NCBI RefSeq assembly: GCF_014905555.1
Contig: NZ_BNGS01000002.1
Coordinates: 1 to 64,000, forward strand
Length of the DNA: 64,000 nucleotides
Source of the DNA: Streptomyces sp. Y2F8-2
GTDB lineage: Bacteria; Actinomycetota; Actinomycetes; Streptomycetales; Streptomycetaceae
Reading direction: 5' to 3'
The position numbers were made by a program, and so were the translations under genes. Within the stretch, counting starts at the first letter, position 1; each line of letters begins with the position of its first letter. The notes below the pieces were generated by a model that did no database searches, was not told where the DNA came from, and saw only the letters and a program-made list of their open reading frames with translations. This document shows, piece by piece, positions 30,759 to 39,306 of this stretch.

Positions 30759-32564
30759 ATGACCCCCACCGGACTGGATCCGCACATGGACGAGTTACGC
30801 ACGCTGGCCGACGCCCTGCGGCTGCGCAGCGAAAAGCAGCCCGACGAGACGGCCTACGTCTTTCTGCGCAACGGTGAGGAACCGCAGGAGACGATGACCT
30901 ACCGGGAACTCGAGGCCGCCGCGCGTCTGCGGGCCGCGGCGCTCACCGCCGCGGGACTGTCCGGCGGGAGCGCGGTGCTGCTGTACCCCTCGGGTCTGGA
31001 GTTCGTACGAACCCTTCTGGGCTGCATGTACGGGCGTGTGGCCGGCGCCCCGGTGCAGGTGCCGCGGCGCCGCGAGGGCGTGCTGCGGCTGCGCCGGATC
31101 GCCGATGACGCGGGGACCTCAACCGTCCTGACGACGACCGAGGTCGTGCGCGACCTGGAAGAGCGCTTCGGCGACCTTCCGGAACTCACCGGACTCAGGC
31201 TGCTGGCCACCGACGACCTGAGGACGACGACCGGCCACGACGGCGCGGCGGCGGAACCCGTCCCCGGCCCACGGCCGGAGGACATCGCCCTGCTGCAGTA
31301 CACCTCGGGCTCCACCGGGGACCCCAAGGGCGTCATGGTCAGCCACGCCAACTTCCTCGCCAACGTTGTCGAGACCGACGAGCTGTGGCCGTGCGAGCCG
31401 GACGGCACGGTCGTGAACTGGCTGCCGCTGTTCCACGACATGGGCATGCTGTTCGGGGTGGTGCTGCCGCTGTGGGCCGGAATTCCCTCCTACCTGATGG
31501 CTCCCGACTCGTTCATCCGCCGCCCGGCCCGCTGGCTGGAGGCCATCTCCCGGTTCGGGGGCACCCACGCCGCCGCGCCCAGTTTCGCCTACGAACTCTG
31601 CGCGCGGGCAGCCGCGGAGGGCAAGACCACCGGTGTGGGCGATCTGTCCCGCTGGCGCGTCGCCGCGAACGGCGCCGAGCCGGTGCGCTGGAGGACCATC
31701 CAGGCCTTCACCGCCGCGTTCGCCTCGCACGGCTTCGCCCCCGAGGCGATGTGCCCCGGCTACGGCCTCGCGGAGAACACGCTCAAGGCCACCGGCAGCT
31801 CCCGGCATGTGCTGCCCAGGGTGCTGTGGCTGTCCGCCGACGCCCTGTCCGAGGGGCTCGCCGAACCGGTCGGCGAGTCCGCCGAAGGCGCGGTTCCCGC
31901 GGTCGGCAGCGGCGGCACGGTCTCCCGCACCAGGGTGCGGATCGTGGACCCCGGCACCCGGCGCGCCTGCCCGGACGGCCGGGTCGGCGAGATCTGGATC
32001 AGCGGCCCCTGTGTGGCGGGCGGTTACCGGGGCAGGCCGGAGCTGAGCGAGACCGTCTTCCGCGCCCGCGTCGCGGACGACGAGCACGGGGACGGCACCT
32101 CGGAAGACACGTATCTGCGCACGGGCGACCTGGGCTTCCTGCACGCCGGTGAGCTCTACGTCACCGGACGGCTGAAGGACGTCATCATCCGCCAAGGGCG
32201 CAACCACTACCCGCAGGACATCGAGTTGTCCGCCGAACGCGCCGCACCGGGCCTGCACCCGAACTGCGCGGCCGCCTTCTCCCTCGACGACGGCGAACAG
32301 GAACGGCTGGTGGTGGTCGTCGAGGCCGACGGCCGGGTGCTGAAATCACTGGGCGCCGAGGGGCTGCGCGAGCGCGTGCACGCAGCCGTCCGGGAGGAGC
32401 ACCGGCTCACGCCGGACGACATCCTCGTCGTACGCCGCGGCACGCTGCCCAAGACCTCGAGCGGCAAGGTGCAGCGCCGGGCGTGCAGGCAGCGCTACGC
32501 GAGCGGGGAGCTGGCCGCCCTGACCGCGCCCGCGGCCGTCGGCACGGGCGGGGAGGCGTCATGA
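30759..32564 (+). CDS. Fatty acyl-AMP ligase (FAAL-type adenylating enzyme)
   Basis: A 601-residue adenylate-forming enzyme. It has the P-loop core 'LLQYTSGSTGDPKGVMVSH', 'VNWLPLFHDMGM' typical of FAALs, 'CPGYGLAENT', 'YLRTGDLGFL', and a C-terminal 'LPKTSSGKVQRRA' with the catalytic Lys. FAALs activate a free fatty acid as acyl-AMP and load it on an acyl carrier protein. No carrier gene is in this operon. Codon 13 is TTA (30795-30797), a rare codon in high-GC actinomycetes that links translation to bldA. The stop overlaps the KAS III start by four bases. Confidence 0.93.
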   Translation: MTPTGLDPHMDELRTLADALRLRSEKQPDETAYVFLRNGEEPQETMTYRELEAAARLRAAALTAAGLSGGSAVLLYPSGLEFVRTLLGCMYGRVAGAPVQVPRRREGVLRLRRIADDAGTSTVLTTTEVVRDLEERFGDLPELTGLRLLATDDLRTTTGHDGAAAEPVPGPRPEDIALLQYTSGSTGDPKGVMVSHANFLANVVETDELWPCEPDGTVVNWLPLFHDMGMLFGVVLPLWAGIPSYLMAPDSFIRRPARWLEAISRFGGTHAAAPSFAYELCARAAAEGKTTGVGDLSRWRVAANGAEPVRWRTIQAFTAAFASHGFAPEAMCPGYGLAENTLKATGSSRHVLPRVLWLSADALSEGLAEPVGESAEGAVPAVGSGGTVSRTRVRIVDPGTRRACPDGRVGEIWISGPCVAGGYRGRPELSETVFRARVADDEHGDGTSEDTYLRTGDLGFLHAGELYVTGRLKDVIIRQGRNHYPQDIELSAERAAPGLHPNCAAAFSLDDGEQERLVVVVEADGRVLKSLGAEGLRERVHAAVREEHRLTPDDILVVRRGTLPKTSSGKVQRRACRQRYASGELAALTAPAAVGTGGEAS

Positions 32565-33556
32565 CCCGGCTTCGTGTGCCCCGGCACCACACGGGCTCCC
32601 GGATTCTCGGTGTCGGCGTGTACCGGCCGACACGGGTGGTCGGCAACGACGAGATCTGCGCCCGCATCGATTCGAGCGACGAATGGATCCGCAGGCGGTC
32701 CGGCATCGTCACCCGCCACTTCGCCGGCCCCGACGAGACCGTCATCACCATGGCGGCCGAGGCGGCCCGCAAGGCGATGGCCCAGGCCGGCACCGACCCG
32801 GACGACGTGGGCATGGTGCTGCTCGCCTCGATGTCCTTCGTGGAGCAGGCTCCGGCCGCCGCACCACGCGTCGCCCGGTCGCTGGGAATGCGCGCCGGAG
32901 CCCTTGACGTCAACGCCGCCTGCGCGGGCTTCTGCTACGCCCTGGAGCTGGCCGGCACCCTCGTCCGCACGGGGGAGGCCCGTAACGTCCTGGTGATCGG
33001 CTCGGAGAAGATGAGCGACATCATCGACCCCGAGGACCGCGGCAGTGCCTTCCTCTTCGGGGACGGAGCGGGCGCCGTCGTCGTCGGCGCCGCCGACGAA
33101 CCCGGTATCGGACCGGTCGTATGGGGCTCCGAGGGAGAAGGCCACCGACTCATCGCCCACGACGGTTCCTGGCTGGACGCCCGGCACGCACCCGGGACCT
33201 GGCCGACCCTGCGCATTCAGGGCCCGGAGGTGTTCCGGTGGGCGACCCGCGTCGTGCCCGGGATAGCGCGGCGCGCGCTGGAGGCAGCCGGCCTCGACGT
33301 CACCGACCTCGCCGCCTTCATCCCCCACCAGGCCAACGTCCGGATCATCGATTCCGTCGCCAAGGCGCTGGGTCTCGCGCCCCACACCGCCGTGGCCAAG
33401 GACCTCGTACGGGCCGGGAACACCTCGGCCGCCTCGATCCCGCTGGCCATGGACGACCTGCTGGCCCAGGGCCGGCTGACCGCGGGCGATCCCGCCCTGC
33501 TCGTCGGCTTCGGCGCCGGACTGACGTACGCCGCCCAGGTGGTGACGCTGCCATGA
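32561..33556 (+). CDS. 3-oxoacyl-ACP synthase III (KAS III)
   Basis: A 331-residue FabH-fold ketosynthase with the complete Cys-His-Asn triad: Cys121 in 'DVNAACAGF', His in 'IPHQANVRI', and Asn in '[11 protein letters not shown]'. It would condense an acyl-CoA or acyl-ACP with malonyl-ACP. The ATG overlaps the FAAL stop (ATGA), and its own stop overlaps the carboxylase beta start in the same way, so the three are translationally coupled. With a FAAL before and a carboxylase after, it may form a beta-keto starter or side-chain unit. The genuine fabH of fatty acid synthesis normally sits in a fabD-fabH-acpP-fabF cluster, so this copy is dedicated. Confidence 0.94.
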   Translation: MTRLRVPRHHTGSRILGVGVYRPTRVVGNDEICARIDSSDEWIRRRSGIVTRHFAGPDETVITMAAEAARKAMAQAGTDPDDVGMVLLASMSFVEQAPAAAPRVARSLGMRAGALDVNAACAGFCYALELAGTLVRTGEARNVLVIGSEKMSDIIDPEDRGSAFLFGDGAGAVVVGAADEPGIGPVVWGSEGEGHRLIAHDGSWLDARHAPGTWPTLRIQGPEVFRWATRVVPGIARRALEAAGLDVTDLAAFIPHQANVRIIDSVAKALGLAPHTAVAKDLVRAGNTSAASIPLAMDDLLAQGRLTAGDPALLVGFGAGLTYAAQVVTLP

Positions 33557-35118
33557 GCGAGATCACCACCGCGGCGCGGCTCGCGGAGCTGGAGCGGCGC
33601 CGAGCGACCCAGGCCGGGCCGTACGACCCCAAGGCGGTGGAGCGCCAGCACGCCAAGGGCAAGCTCACCGCCAGGGAGCGTATCGACGCACTGCTCGACC
33701 CAGGTTCGTTCGTGGAGTTCGACGCGCTGGCCCGGCACCGCAGCCACAACTTCGGCATGGAGCGCGAGCGGCCGTACGGCGACGGTGTGATCACGGGCCA
33801 CGGAACCGTCGACGGCCGGCAGGTGTGTCTGTTCGCCCAGGACTTCACCGTCTTCGGCGGCAGCCTCGGCGAGGTGTACGGCGAGAAGATCATCAAGGTG
33901 ATGGACTTCGCCCTGCGCACCGGCACGCCCATCATCGGCATCAACGACTCCGGCGGCGCCCGCATCCAGGAGGGCGTCGTCTCGCTGGCCTACTACGCCG
34001 AGCTCGTCAAGCGGCACGTGGCGGCGTCCGGCGTCATCCCGCAGATCTCCCTGATGACCGGTCCCTGCGCCGGAGGGGCCGTGTACGCGCCGGCCATCAC
34101 GGACTTCGTGGTGATGGTGGAGGGCATCTCGCACATGTTCGTCACCGGGCCCGAGGTTCTGCGCACCGTCACCGGCCAGGAGGTGGACCGTGAGGTGCTG
34201 GGAGGCGCCCACAGCCACAACGCCGTCTCGGGCAATGCGCACTACCTGGCCCACGACGAGAAGGACGCCTTCGAATACGTCAGGCTCCTGCTGAGCTACC
34301 TGCCCTCCAACAACATGGAGGACCCCCCGGTCTACGCCGCACCGGGCCAGGAGGCCATGACCGAGAGCGACCTCGCGCTGGACACCCTCATCCCCGACGA
34401 CCGCAACCAGCCCTACGACATGATGGGCGTCGTCCACGGTGTCCTCGACGACGGCGAACTGCTCGAGGTGCAGCCTCTGTTCGCCCGCAACATGATCTGC
34501 GGTCTCGGCCGCGTCGACGGGCGCAGCGTCGGTGTCGTCGCCAACCAGCCGATGCACATGGCCGGCGTGCTCGACATCGACGCCAGTGAGAAGGCCGCAC
34601 GCTTCATCCGCATGTGCGACGCCTTCCACATCCCCGTCCTCACGTTCGTGGACGTCCCCGGCTTCATGCCGAGCGTCGAGCAGGAGCAGAGCGGCATCAT
34701 CCGGCGGGGCGCGAAGCTGATCTACGCGTACGCGGAAGCCACGGTCCCGATGGTCACCGTGGTGACCCGCAAGGCCTATGGCGGCGGCTACGGCGTGATG
34801 GGCTCCAAGCACCTGGGAACGGACGTCAACCTGGCCTGGCCCACGGCCGAGATCGCCGTGATGGGCGGTGACGGCGCGGTGAGCGTGCTGCACCGGCGCA
34901 GACTCCAGCAAGCGAGCGATCCGGAGGCCGAACGCGTCCGGCTGCGCGAGGAGTACGAGGCCACGCTGTGCAACCCGTACGTCGCCGCGGAGCGCGGTTA
35001 TGTCGACGCGGTGATCATGCCGCACGAGACACGCGCCCAGGTGGCCGGGGCGTTGCGGGCCCTGCGGGACAAGCGCGTGACACGGCTGCCCCGCAAGCAC
35101 GGGAACATTCCGCTGTGA
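33553..35118 (+). CDS. Acyl-CoA carboxylase beta subunit (carboxyltransferase)
   Basis: A 521-residue PccB/AccB-type carboxyltransferase with both crotonase-like halves. The first half has '[15 protein letters not shown]' and the '[13 protein letters not shown]' oxyanion region; the second has '[19 protein letters not shown]' and 'MGSKHLG-D-NLAWP'. It transfers CO2 from carboxybiotin to acyl-CoA, giving malonyl-CoA or an alkylmalonyl-CoA. The position equivalent to the specificity residue Asp422 of Streptomyces coelicolor PccB reads Gly (GGGYGVMGS). The biotinylated alpha subunit is not in this operon; only a decayed remnant lies downstream. Confidence 0.95.
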   Translation: MSEITTAARLAELERRRATQAGPYDPKAVERQHAKGKLTARERIDALLDPGSFVEFDALARHRSHNFGMERERPYGDGVITGHGTVDGRQVCLFAQDFTVFGGSLGEVYGEKIIKVMDFALRTGTPIIGINDSGGARIQEGVVSLAYYAELVKRHVAASGVIPQISLMTGPCAGGAVYAPAITDFVVMVEGISHMFVTGPEVLRTVTGQEVDREVLGGAHSHNAVSGNAHYLAHDEKDAFEYVRLLLSYLPSNNMEDPPVYAAPGQEAMTESDLALDTLIPDDRNQPYDMMGVVHGVLDDGELLEVQPLFARNMICGLGRVDGRSVGVVANQPMHMAGVLDIDASEKAARFIRMCDAFHIPVLTFVDVPGFMPSVEQEQSGIIRRGAKLIYAYAEATVPMVTVVTRKAYGGGYGVMGSKHLGTDVNLAWPTAEIAVMGGDGAVSVLHRRRLQQASDPEAERVRLREEYEATLCNPYVAAERGYVDAVIMPHETRAQVAGALRALRDKRVTRLPRKHGNIPL

Positions 35119-35411
35119 GCGGCCCGGCTCGTCGTCCGGCGGACGACGTCGCGGAGACTGCGGGCGGACCGTCTCCTGACGTGCGGGTGGTGCGAGGGCG
35201 TCCGTCGGCCGAGGAGCTGGCGGCCGCGCTCATCGTCATCCGCACGCTCGCGGTCGCCCGGACCTCGGACACCGGGCCCGGGGACGGACCGGCGGGAGCC
35301 CGGACCGCCCCGGGCGTCCCCGGCATCCGCCCGCATCGGCTCACCGGACTGCGCGGCCCCCTCGCCCTGCCGCGCGGCCCGGGGGCCTGGCGGCGAAGCG
35401 GGTGGCTGTGA
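35115..35411 (+). CDS. Acyl-CoA carboxylase epsilon subunit
   Basis: A 98-residue small protein starting at a GTG that overlaps the beta subunit stop (GTGA). The segment '[20 protein letters not shown]' is the conserved AccE/PccE motif; the rest is a variable Pro/Gly/Arg-rich tail ending in 'WRRSGWL'. Epsilon subunits of actinobacterial carboxylases bind and stimulate the alpha-beta core. The position directly after the beta gene is the family norm. Confidence 0.85.
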   Translation: MSGPARRPADDVAETAGGPSPDVRVVRGRPSAEELAAALIVIRTLAVARTSDTGPGDGPAGARTAPGVPGIRPHRLTGLRGPLALPRGPGAWRRSGWL

Positions 35412-35460
35412 CGGGAGTGATGACCGGCGGAAGTCATCGCGGCACGGGCCTGGCGGCCGG

Positions 35461-35723
35461 CGCGAAGCGAAGCGGCGCGCGACCCGCACAGCCGGGCCGG
35501 TGGCCTCCGGTGACACCCTCGCCTAGCCGATGCAGGGCACGATCGTGAAGGTCGCGGTCGAGGAAGGCCCGGAGGTCGAGGAAGGCGACCTGGTCGTCGT
35601 CCTGGAGGCCATGAAGGTGGAACCGCCGCTGAACGCCACAAGGCGGGCACCGTCAAGGGCCTGAGCGCCGAGGTCGGCGCCTGCATCACCTCCGGCGCCG
35701 CCATCTGCGAGATCAAGGACTGA
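35461..35723 (+). pseudogene. Decayed biotin-carboxyl-carrier end of an acyl-CoA carboxylase alpha subunit
   Basis: Reading the frame ending at 35526 gives '...VASGDTLA' and then a TAG where Ser is expected, followed by [11 protein letters not shown] and the biotinylation site EAMKVEP. At about 35637 one C is missing; beyond it the sequence continues in the next frame as '[20 protein letters not shown]' and 'ICEIKD', ending in TGA at 35721-35723. This is the C-terminus of an AccA-type protein with one nonsense change and one frameshift. The main biotin carboxylase part is absent. An ORF from ATG 35530 gives only about 44 residues of normal sequence. It suggests that a full alpha subunit once stood here beside the beta and epsilon genes. 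Confidence 0.85.
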
Positions 35724-36126
35724 CGTCCGCGGGCCGCCGCACAGGTGTGGCTGTAAGCCGCCGTCACGCTGAGGACGCATCCGTGGGATGCACGACGTGA
35801 GCCCTGACGGCCGTGGCCCGGTACACGTCCGCCACGGCCGCCACCGCTGTCGCGCACTGCGCGAAGCCGGCGTGGAGCCGGGGGGACTTGGCATCGGGTC
35901 TTTCCATGGTTGAGAGCCCCGGGTACAAGGTCACGTTTCGGCATCCCCGTACGCACCTCTAGGCCGTACCGACTGGTCGGTACTAGCCTCTGCGCACATC
36001 TTCCCCGAACACAGAGACCCGGGATTCGACCCAGCAGGCCGAAACAGCGCTCGCGCCTCGCCGCAAGACGTGCACTGCCCGCACCCACCGCACCGGGCCC
36101 TCTGGCCCGAACGCAGGAGCCGCCGC
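35724..36126. other. Promoter region of the MFS transporter; possible 47-codon ORF
   Basis: No well-supported gene is present. A minus-strand frame at 35764-35907 would encode 47 residues (MERPDAKSPRLHAGFAQCA...) but has no clear ribosome-binding site or family match. A TetR-type palindrome at 35966-35983 is listed separately. Confidence 0.55.
35966..35983. promoter_or_regulatory. TetR-type operator palindrome before the MFS gene
   Basis: GTACCGACTGGTCGGTAC has two perfect 8-base arms around TG, a size and layout typical of TetR-family operators. It lies 143 bases before the transporter ATG, where a repressor could block its promoter. No TetR gene is present in the window, so the regulator must be encoded elsewhere. 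Confidence 0.65.
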
Positions 36127-37836
36127 ATGACTGCCATGCCCGCTTCGCCCGACGACACGCAACTGGGACCGACCGACACCGGCACGCCGGAAACAGCCGG
36201 CCGCGCCGCCCGGCTGTGGCGTCGCGAGTTGGACCACTACCCCGCCACCTCACGCCGCCTGGCGTACCTGGCGATCGTGGTGTTGACCACCGTGGTCCTG
36301 TACTACGCCCTCTACGTGCAGTACGCGGTCGCGACGTCGATCATCACGCACTTCCACATGACCTACAGCTATTTCGTGTGGGTATCCGTCATCGGCAACG
36401 CGGTCGGCGCGTTCGCCTCGCTCGTGGCGGGCCTCGCCGACCGCTGGGGCCGGGCCAACATGGTGGTCTACGGCCTTCTCATCGCCGCCCTGCTCAGCCT
36501 CCTCGCCCTGCCCAACGCCCCGGACAAGGGCACCTACCTGGTGCTCTTCGCCTGCCTCAGCTTCATCGAGGGCATCGTGCTCGTGGCCACGCCGGCACTG
36601 ATCCGGGACTTCTCCCCACAACTCGGCCGAGCCACCGCAATGGGCTACTGGACCATGGGCCCGGTCATCGGGAGCCTGGTCGTCACCGTCGTCACCAGCA
36701 GCACCCTGTCCTTCGCCGGCTGGCAGGACGAGCTGCGCTACTCCGGCTGGGCCGGGCTTGGCGTCTTCGTTCTGGCGCTGGTGGGGCTGCGCGAGCTCTC
36801 GCCCCGGCTGCGTGATCAGATCATGGTCAGCCTCCGCGACCGCGCGCTGGTCGAAGCGCGGGCCAAGGGCATGAATCCGAGGACGGCCGCAGAGGGCCAC
36901 TGGCGGCAGATGCTGCGGCTGGACGTCGTCGGCTCGGCCACCGCTGTCAGCCTCTTCCTCCTGCTCTACTTCGGCGCTGTGGGAAACTTCGTCGTCTATT
37001 TCGCGGCGACCTTCGGCTACAGCGAGCAGCGCACCAACGGGCTGGCCAACTGGTACTGGGCGGCCAACGCGGTCGCGCTGGTGGCGGCCGGGCTGGTCTC
37101 CGACAAGCTGAAGGTGCGCAAGCCGTTCATGGCCGCCGGCGCCATCGGTTCGATCGCGGTCACCACGCTCTTCGCCCTGCACGCCACGGAGCAGCGCACC
37201 GGTTACTACACCTTTGCCGCACTGTTCGTCGCCATCGGTGTGTTCACCGGCGTCACCTACGCACCCTGGATGGCGAGCTTCACCGAGACCGTCGAGAAAC
37301 ACAACCCGGCCGCCACGGCGACCGGTCTGGCCGTATGGGGATGGATCATCCGCGCGGTGGTCGCGATCTCCACAGCGTTCGTCCCGGTCGTGGTCACGTC
37401 GGCCACGCCACTGGTCGAGCATGGTGCCCAGGTGAAGGCCGCGAGCGTCCAGGCCGCCCCCGCTCTGGCCGTCATCGAAGCGCACCCGCGGCTTTTCGCC
37501 GAACTCGAGGCGTACCCTCCGAACGCGGTCCCGCCGGCACTGGCCGCTCGGGCGGTGCGCGAGGTCGGGGCCGACGATCTGGCCACCGTGCGCAAGGCCC
37601 AGCCGCACTTGGCGGTGCTGCAACGCTACGGATCCCAGGTGAAGAGCGCCGCGGCCCAGGGGCCGGAACAGTGGCGCACCTGGTGGCTGATCTGTGTGGC
37701 CGGACAAGTGTTCTTCCTGCCGTTCATCTTCGTCATGGCCGGCCGTTGGAACCCGCGGAGGGCACGCGAGGAGGCAGTGGAGCACCAGCGCGCCGTGGAG
37801 CGTGAACTGGCGGCCCTCGCCGATCAGGGCGACTGA
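36127..37836 (+). CDS. MFS transporter with a large loop before the last helix
   Basis: A 569-residue membrane protein of the major facilitator superfamily. It begins with a 35-residue polar tail and then helices such as 'YLAIVVLTTVVLYYALYV'. The loop 'GLADRWGRANMV' is the MFS signature between helices 2 and 3. About 100 residues between about 430 and 530 form a hydrophilic Ala-rich segment just before the last membrane helix (WWLICVAGQVFFLPFIFVMA), an uncommon position for a large loop. The ATG at 36127 lies after AGGAGCCGCC. Export of the cluster product or uptake of an organic acid are both possible. The TetR-type operator upstream fits substrate-inducible efflux. Confidence 0.9.
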   Translation: MTAMPASPDDTQLGPTDTGTPETAGRAARLWRRELDHYPATSRRLAYLAIVVLTTVVLYYALYVQYAVATSIITHFHMTYSYFVWVSVIGNAVGAFASLVAGLADRWGRANMVVYGLLIAALLSLLALPNAPDKGTYLVLFACLSFIEGIVLVATPALIRDFSPQLGRATAMGYWTMGPVIGSLVVTVVTSSTLSFAGWQDELRYSGWAGLGVFVLALVGLRELSPRLRDQIMVSLRDRALVEARAKGMNPRTAAEGHWRQMLRLDVVGSATAVSLFLLLYFGAVGNFVVYFAATFGYSEQRTNGLANWYWAANAVALVAAGLVSDKLKVRKPFMAAGAIGSIAVTTLFALHATEQRTGYYTFAALFVAIGVFTGVTYAPWMASFTETVEKHNPAATATGLAVWGWIIRAVVAISTAFVPVVVTSATPLVEHGAQVKAASVQAAPALAVIEAHPRLFAELEAYPPNAVPPALAARAVREVGADDLATVRKAQPHLAVLQRYGSQVKSAAAQGPEQWRTWWLICVAGQVFFLPFIFVMAGRWNPRRAREEAVEHQRAVERELAALADQGD

Positions 37837-37853
37837 TCCCACGGCCACCTGCC

Positions 37854-37891
37854 GGCCTTGGTGGGCAGCGCAAGGGCTGCCCACCAAGGCC
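37854..37891 (+). terminator. Terminator after the MFS gene
   Basis: A perfect 16-bp stem (GGCCTTGGTGGGCAGC and its complement) with a 6-base loop begins 18 bases after the transporter stop. It is one of the strongest hairpins in the window. Confidence 0.9.
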
Positions 37892-38280
37892 GTGGCTCGG
37901 CGATCGCGCCGTGCGCACGCGGCTATGCCGGAACCCGTACGAGCACGGACAGAGGTCCGCCTCGCCGACGGTCCCAGCCGCACGCCGGCTGTGCCGGCAC
38001 CACGTCGAGCGTGTCGAGGTCTTCCTCGGCGCGCAGCGTCTCGCCCACTGGCGGACGAGTCGGTGGGGAGGCGGCGTCGTTACACCCCGAGCACCAGCCG
38101 CTCCAGCGCCGCCCGCGCCCGCGCGTCGGACTGTGCCCGGGCCGTGACCGCAACCGCGAGCTCCCGTGGCAGCCTGGCACACGTCGACCTGACCGACCGC
38201 GGTGAACTCCGCGATGTCGCTGCAGAATTCACACACCTCGACGCTGAGCCGCACGCCGACGGCGACGCGCGGTCACCCGC
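37892..38280. other. Intergenic stretch with a possible gene remnant
   Basis: No intact gene is supported. On the minus strand a frame ending near 38085 reads 'LPRELAVAVTARAQSDARA', continuing 'RAALERLVLGV' and a stop, which looks like a genuine protein C-terminus. An upstream minus-strand segment in another frame reads 'VCEFCSDIAEFTAVGQVD'. The two could be pieces of one frameshifted gene, but I recognise no family. Confidence 0.35.
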
Positions 38281-39306
38281 TCACCGGTCCACGCCGCTTT
38301 CCGCCGGTGCCAGGACGGACAGCACCGCGTCCCCGTCCTCCGGACGGCCGACCGTCAGCCGTATGCCCTCCGCGGGCCAGTGACGGATGTGGATCCGCGC
38401 GGTGTTGAGCGCGTGCACCGTCCGGTCGGTGCCGGTATCCGGCCCGGCCGCGAGCCAGAGGAAGTTGGCTTGGCTGGGCAGGACGGGCAGCCCGTACCTC
38501 GCGAGCCGGCGGTGCAGGCGTTCCCGTTCGCAGATGACGGCGTCCACGCGTGCGGTGAGCTCCTCGCCGGCCTCCAACGTGGCCTCGACCGCGGCGGCGG
38601 CCACGGCGTTGATGCCGTAGGGCAGTTGCTGCTCCCGTATGCGTGACACCAGACGGGGATCGCCCAGGCCGTAGCCCACCCGCAGCGCGGCCAGTCCGTA
38701 GGCCTTGGAGAAGGTCCGCAGCACCAGGAGGTTCGGCCGGCCGGCCAGCAGGGGGAGGCTGTCGGGAGCGGCGGGGTGGCGCACGAACTCGATGTACGCC
38801 TCGTCCAGCAGCACGGTGACACGCTCCGGTACGCGGGCGAGGAACTCGGCGAGCTCAGACGCGGTGACGAGGCTGCCTGTCGGGTTGTGCGGATTGCAGA
38901 TCACAACCACGCTGGTGGTCGCGTCGATCGCCCCGGCCAGGGCGGCCAGGTCCTGTCGCCCGTCGGGAAGCAGTGGCACGGGAACCGGCTCGGCGCCCGC
39001 CATGGTGGCCAGCATCGGATAGGCGTCGAACCCGGGCCAGGCGTACACCATGCGGTCGCCCGGCCGGACCACGGCCTGGAGGAGTTGGAGCGCCACGCCC
39101 ACCGAGCCGCTGCCGACCGCGACGGCGTCGCCGTCCACACCGCACCAGCCGGCGATCCGCCGGGCCAGTCGGTCGGGGTGGAACGGGGGGTACCGGTGGG
39201 CCCGGTCGGCGGTCGCCCGGATCGCCTCCTGCACGGACGGCAGCGGTGGGTAAGGGCTTTCGTTGAGTCCCAGCAGGCGCGGGGACGGGAACACCGCGGT
39301 CACCAT
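38281..39306 (-). CDS. HisC-like class I/II aminotransferase
   Basis: A 341-residue fold-type I PLP enzyme resembling histidinol-phosphate aminotransferase. It has 'CNPHNPTGS', 'LLDEAYIEF', and Lys201 in 'TFSKAYGLAALRVGY' as the PLP lysine. It is the last of five overlapping genes: its ATG at 39306 overlaps the KAS III-like stop by seven bases (a GTG three bases on is also possible). The locus has no other histidine genes, so a biosynthetic role, such as aminating a 2-oxo acid or ketone made by the upstream enzymes, is more likely than histidine synthesis. The substrate is unknown. Confidence 0.9.
   Translation of the reverse strand: MVTAVFPSPRLLGLNESPYPPLPSVQEAIRATADRAHRYPPFHPDRLARRIAGWCGVDGDAVAVGSGSVGVALQLLQAVVRPGDRMVYAWPGFDAYPMLATMAGAEPVPVPLLPDGRQDLAALAGAIDATTSVVVICNPHNPTGSLVTASELAEFLARVPERVTVLLDEAYIEFVRHPAAPDSLPLLAGRPNLLVLRTFSKAYGLAALRVGYGLGDPRLVSRIREQQLPYGINAVAAAAVEATLEAGEELTARVDAVICERERLHRRLARYGLPVLPSQANFLWLAAGPDTGTDRTVHALNTARIHIRHWPAEGIRLTVGRPEDGDAVLSVLAPAESGVDR

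Noticed and set aside
33121..33552. Upstream extension of the carboxylase beta frame
   Set aside because: The in-frame region before 33553 lies inside the KAS III gene; the ATGA overlap and family N-terminus fix the start at 33553.
36250..37983. Minus-strand open frame of 577 codons
   Set aside because: Antisense to the MFS transporter and runs through its terminator hairpin.
38281..39306. True histidine biosynthesis hisC
   Set aside because: No other his genes are adjacent and the gene is embedded in a different overlapping operon.
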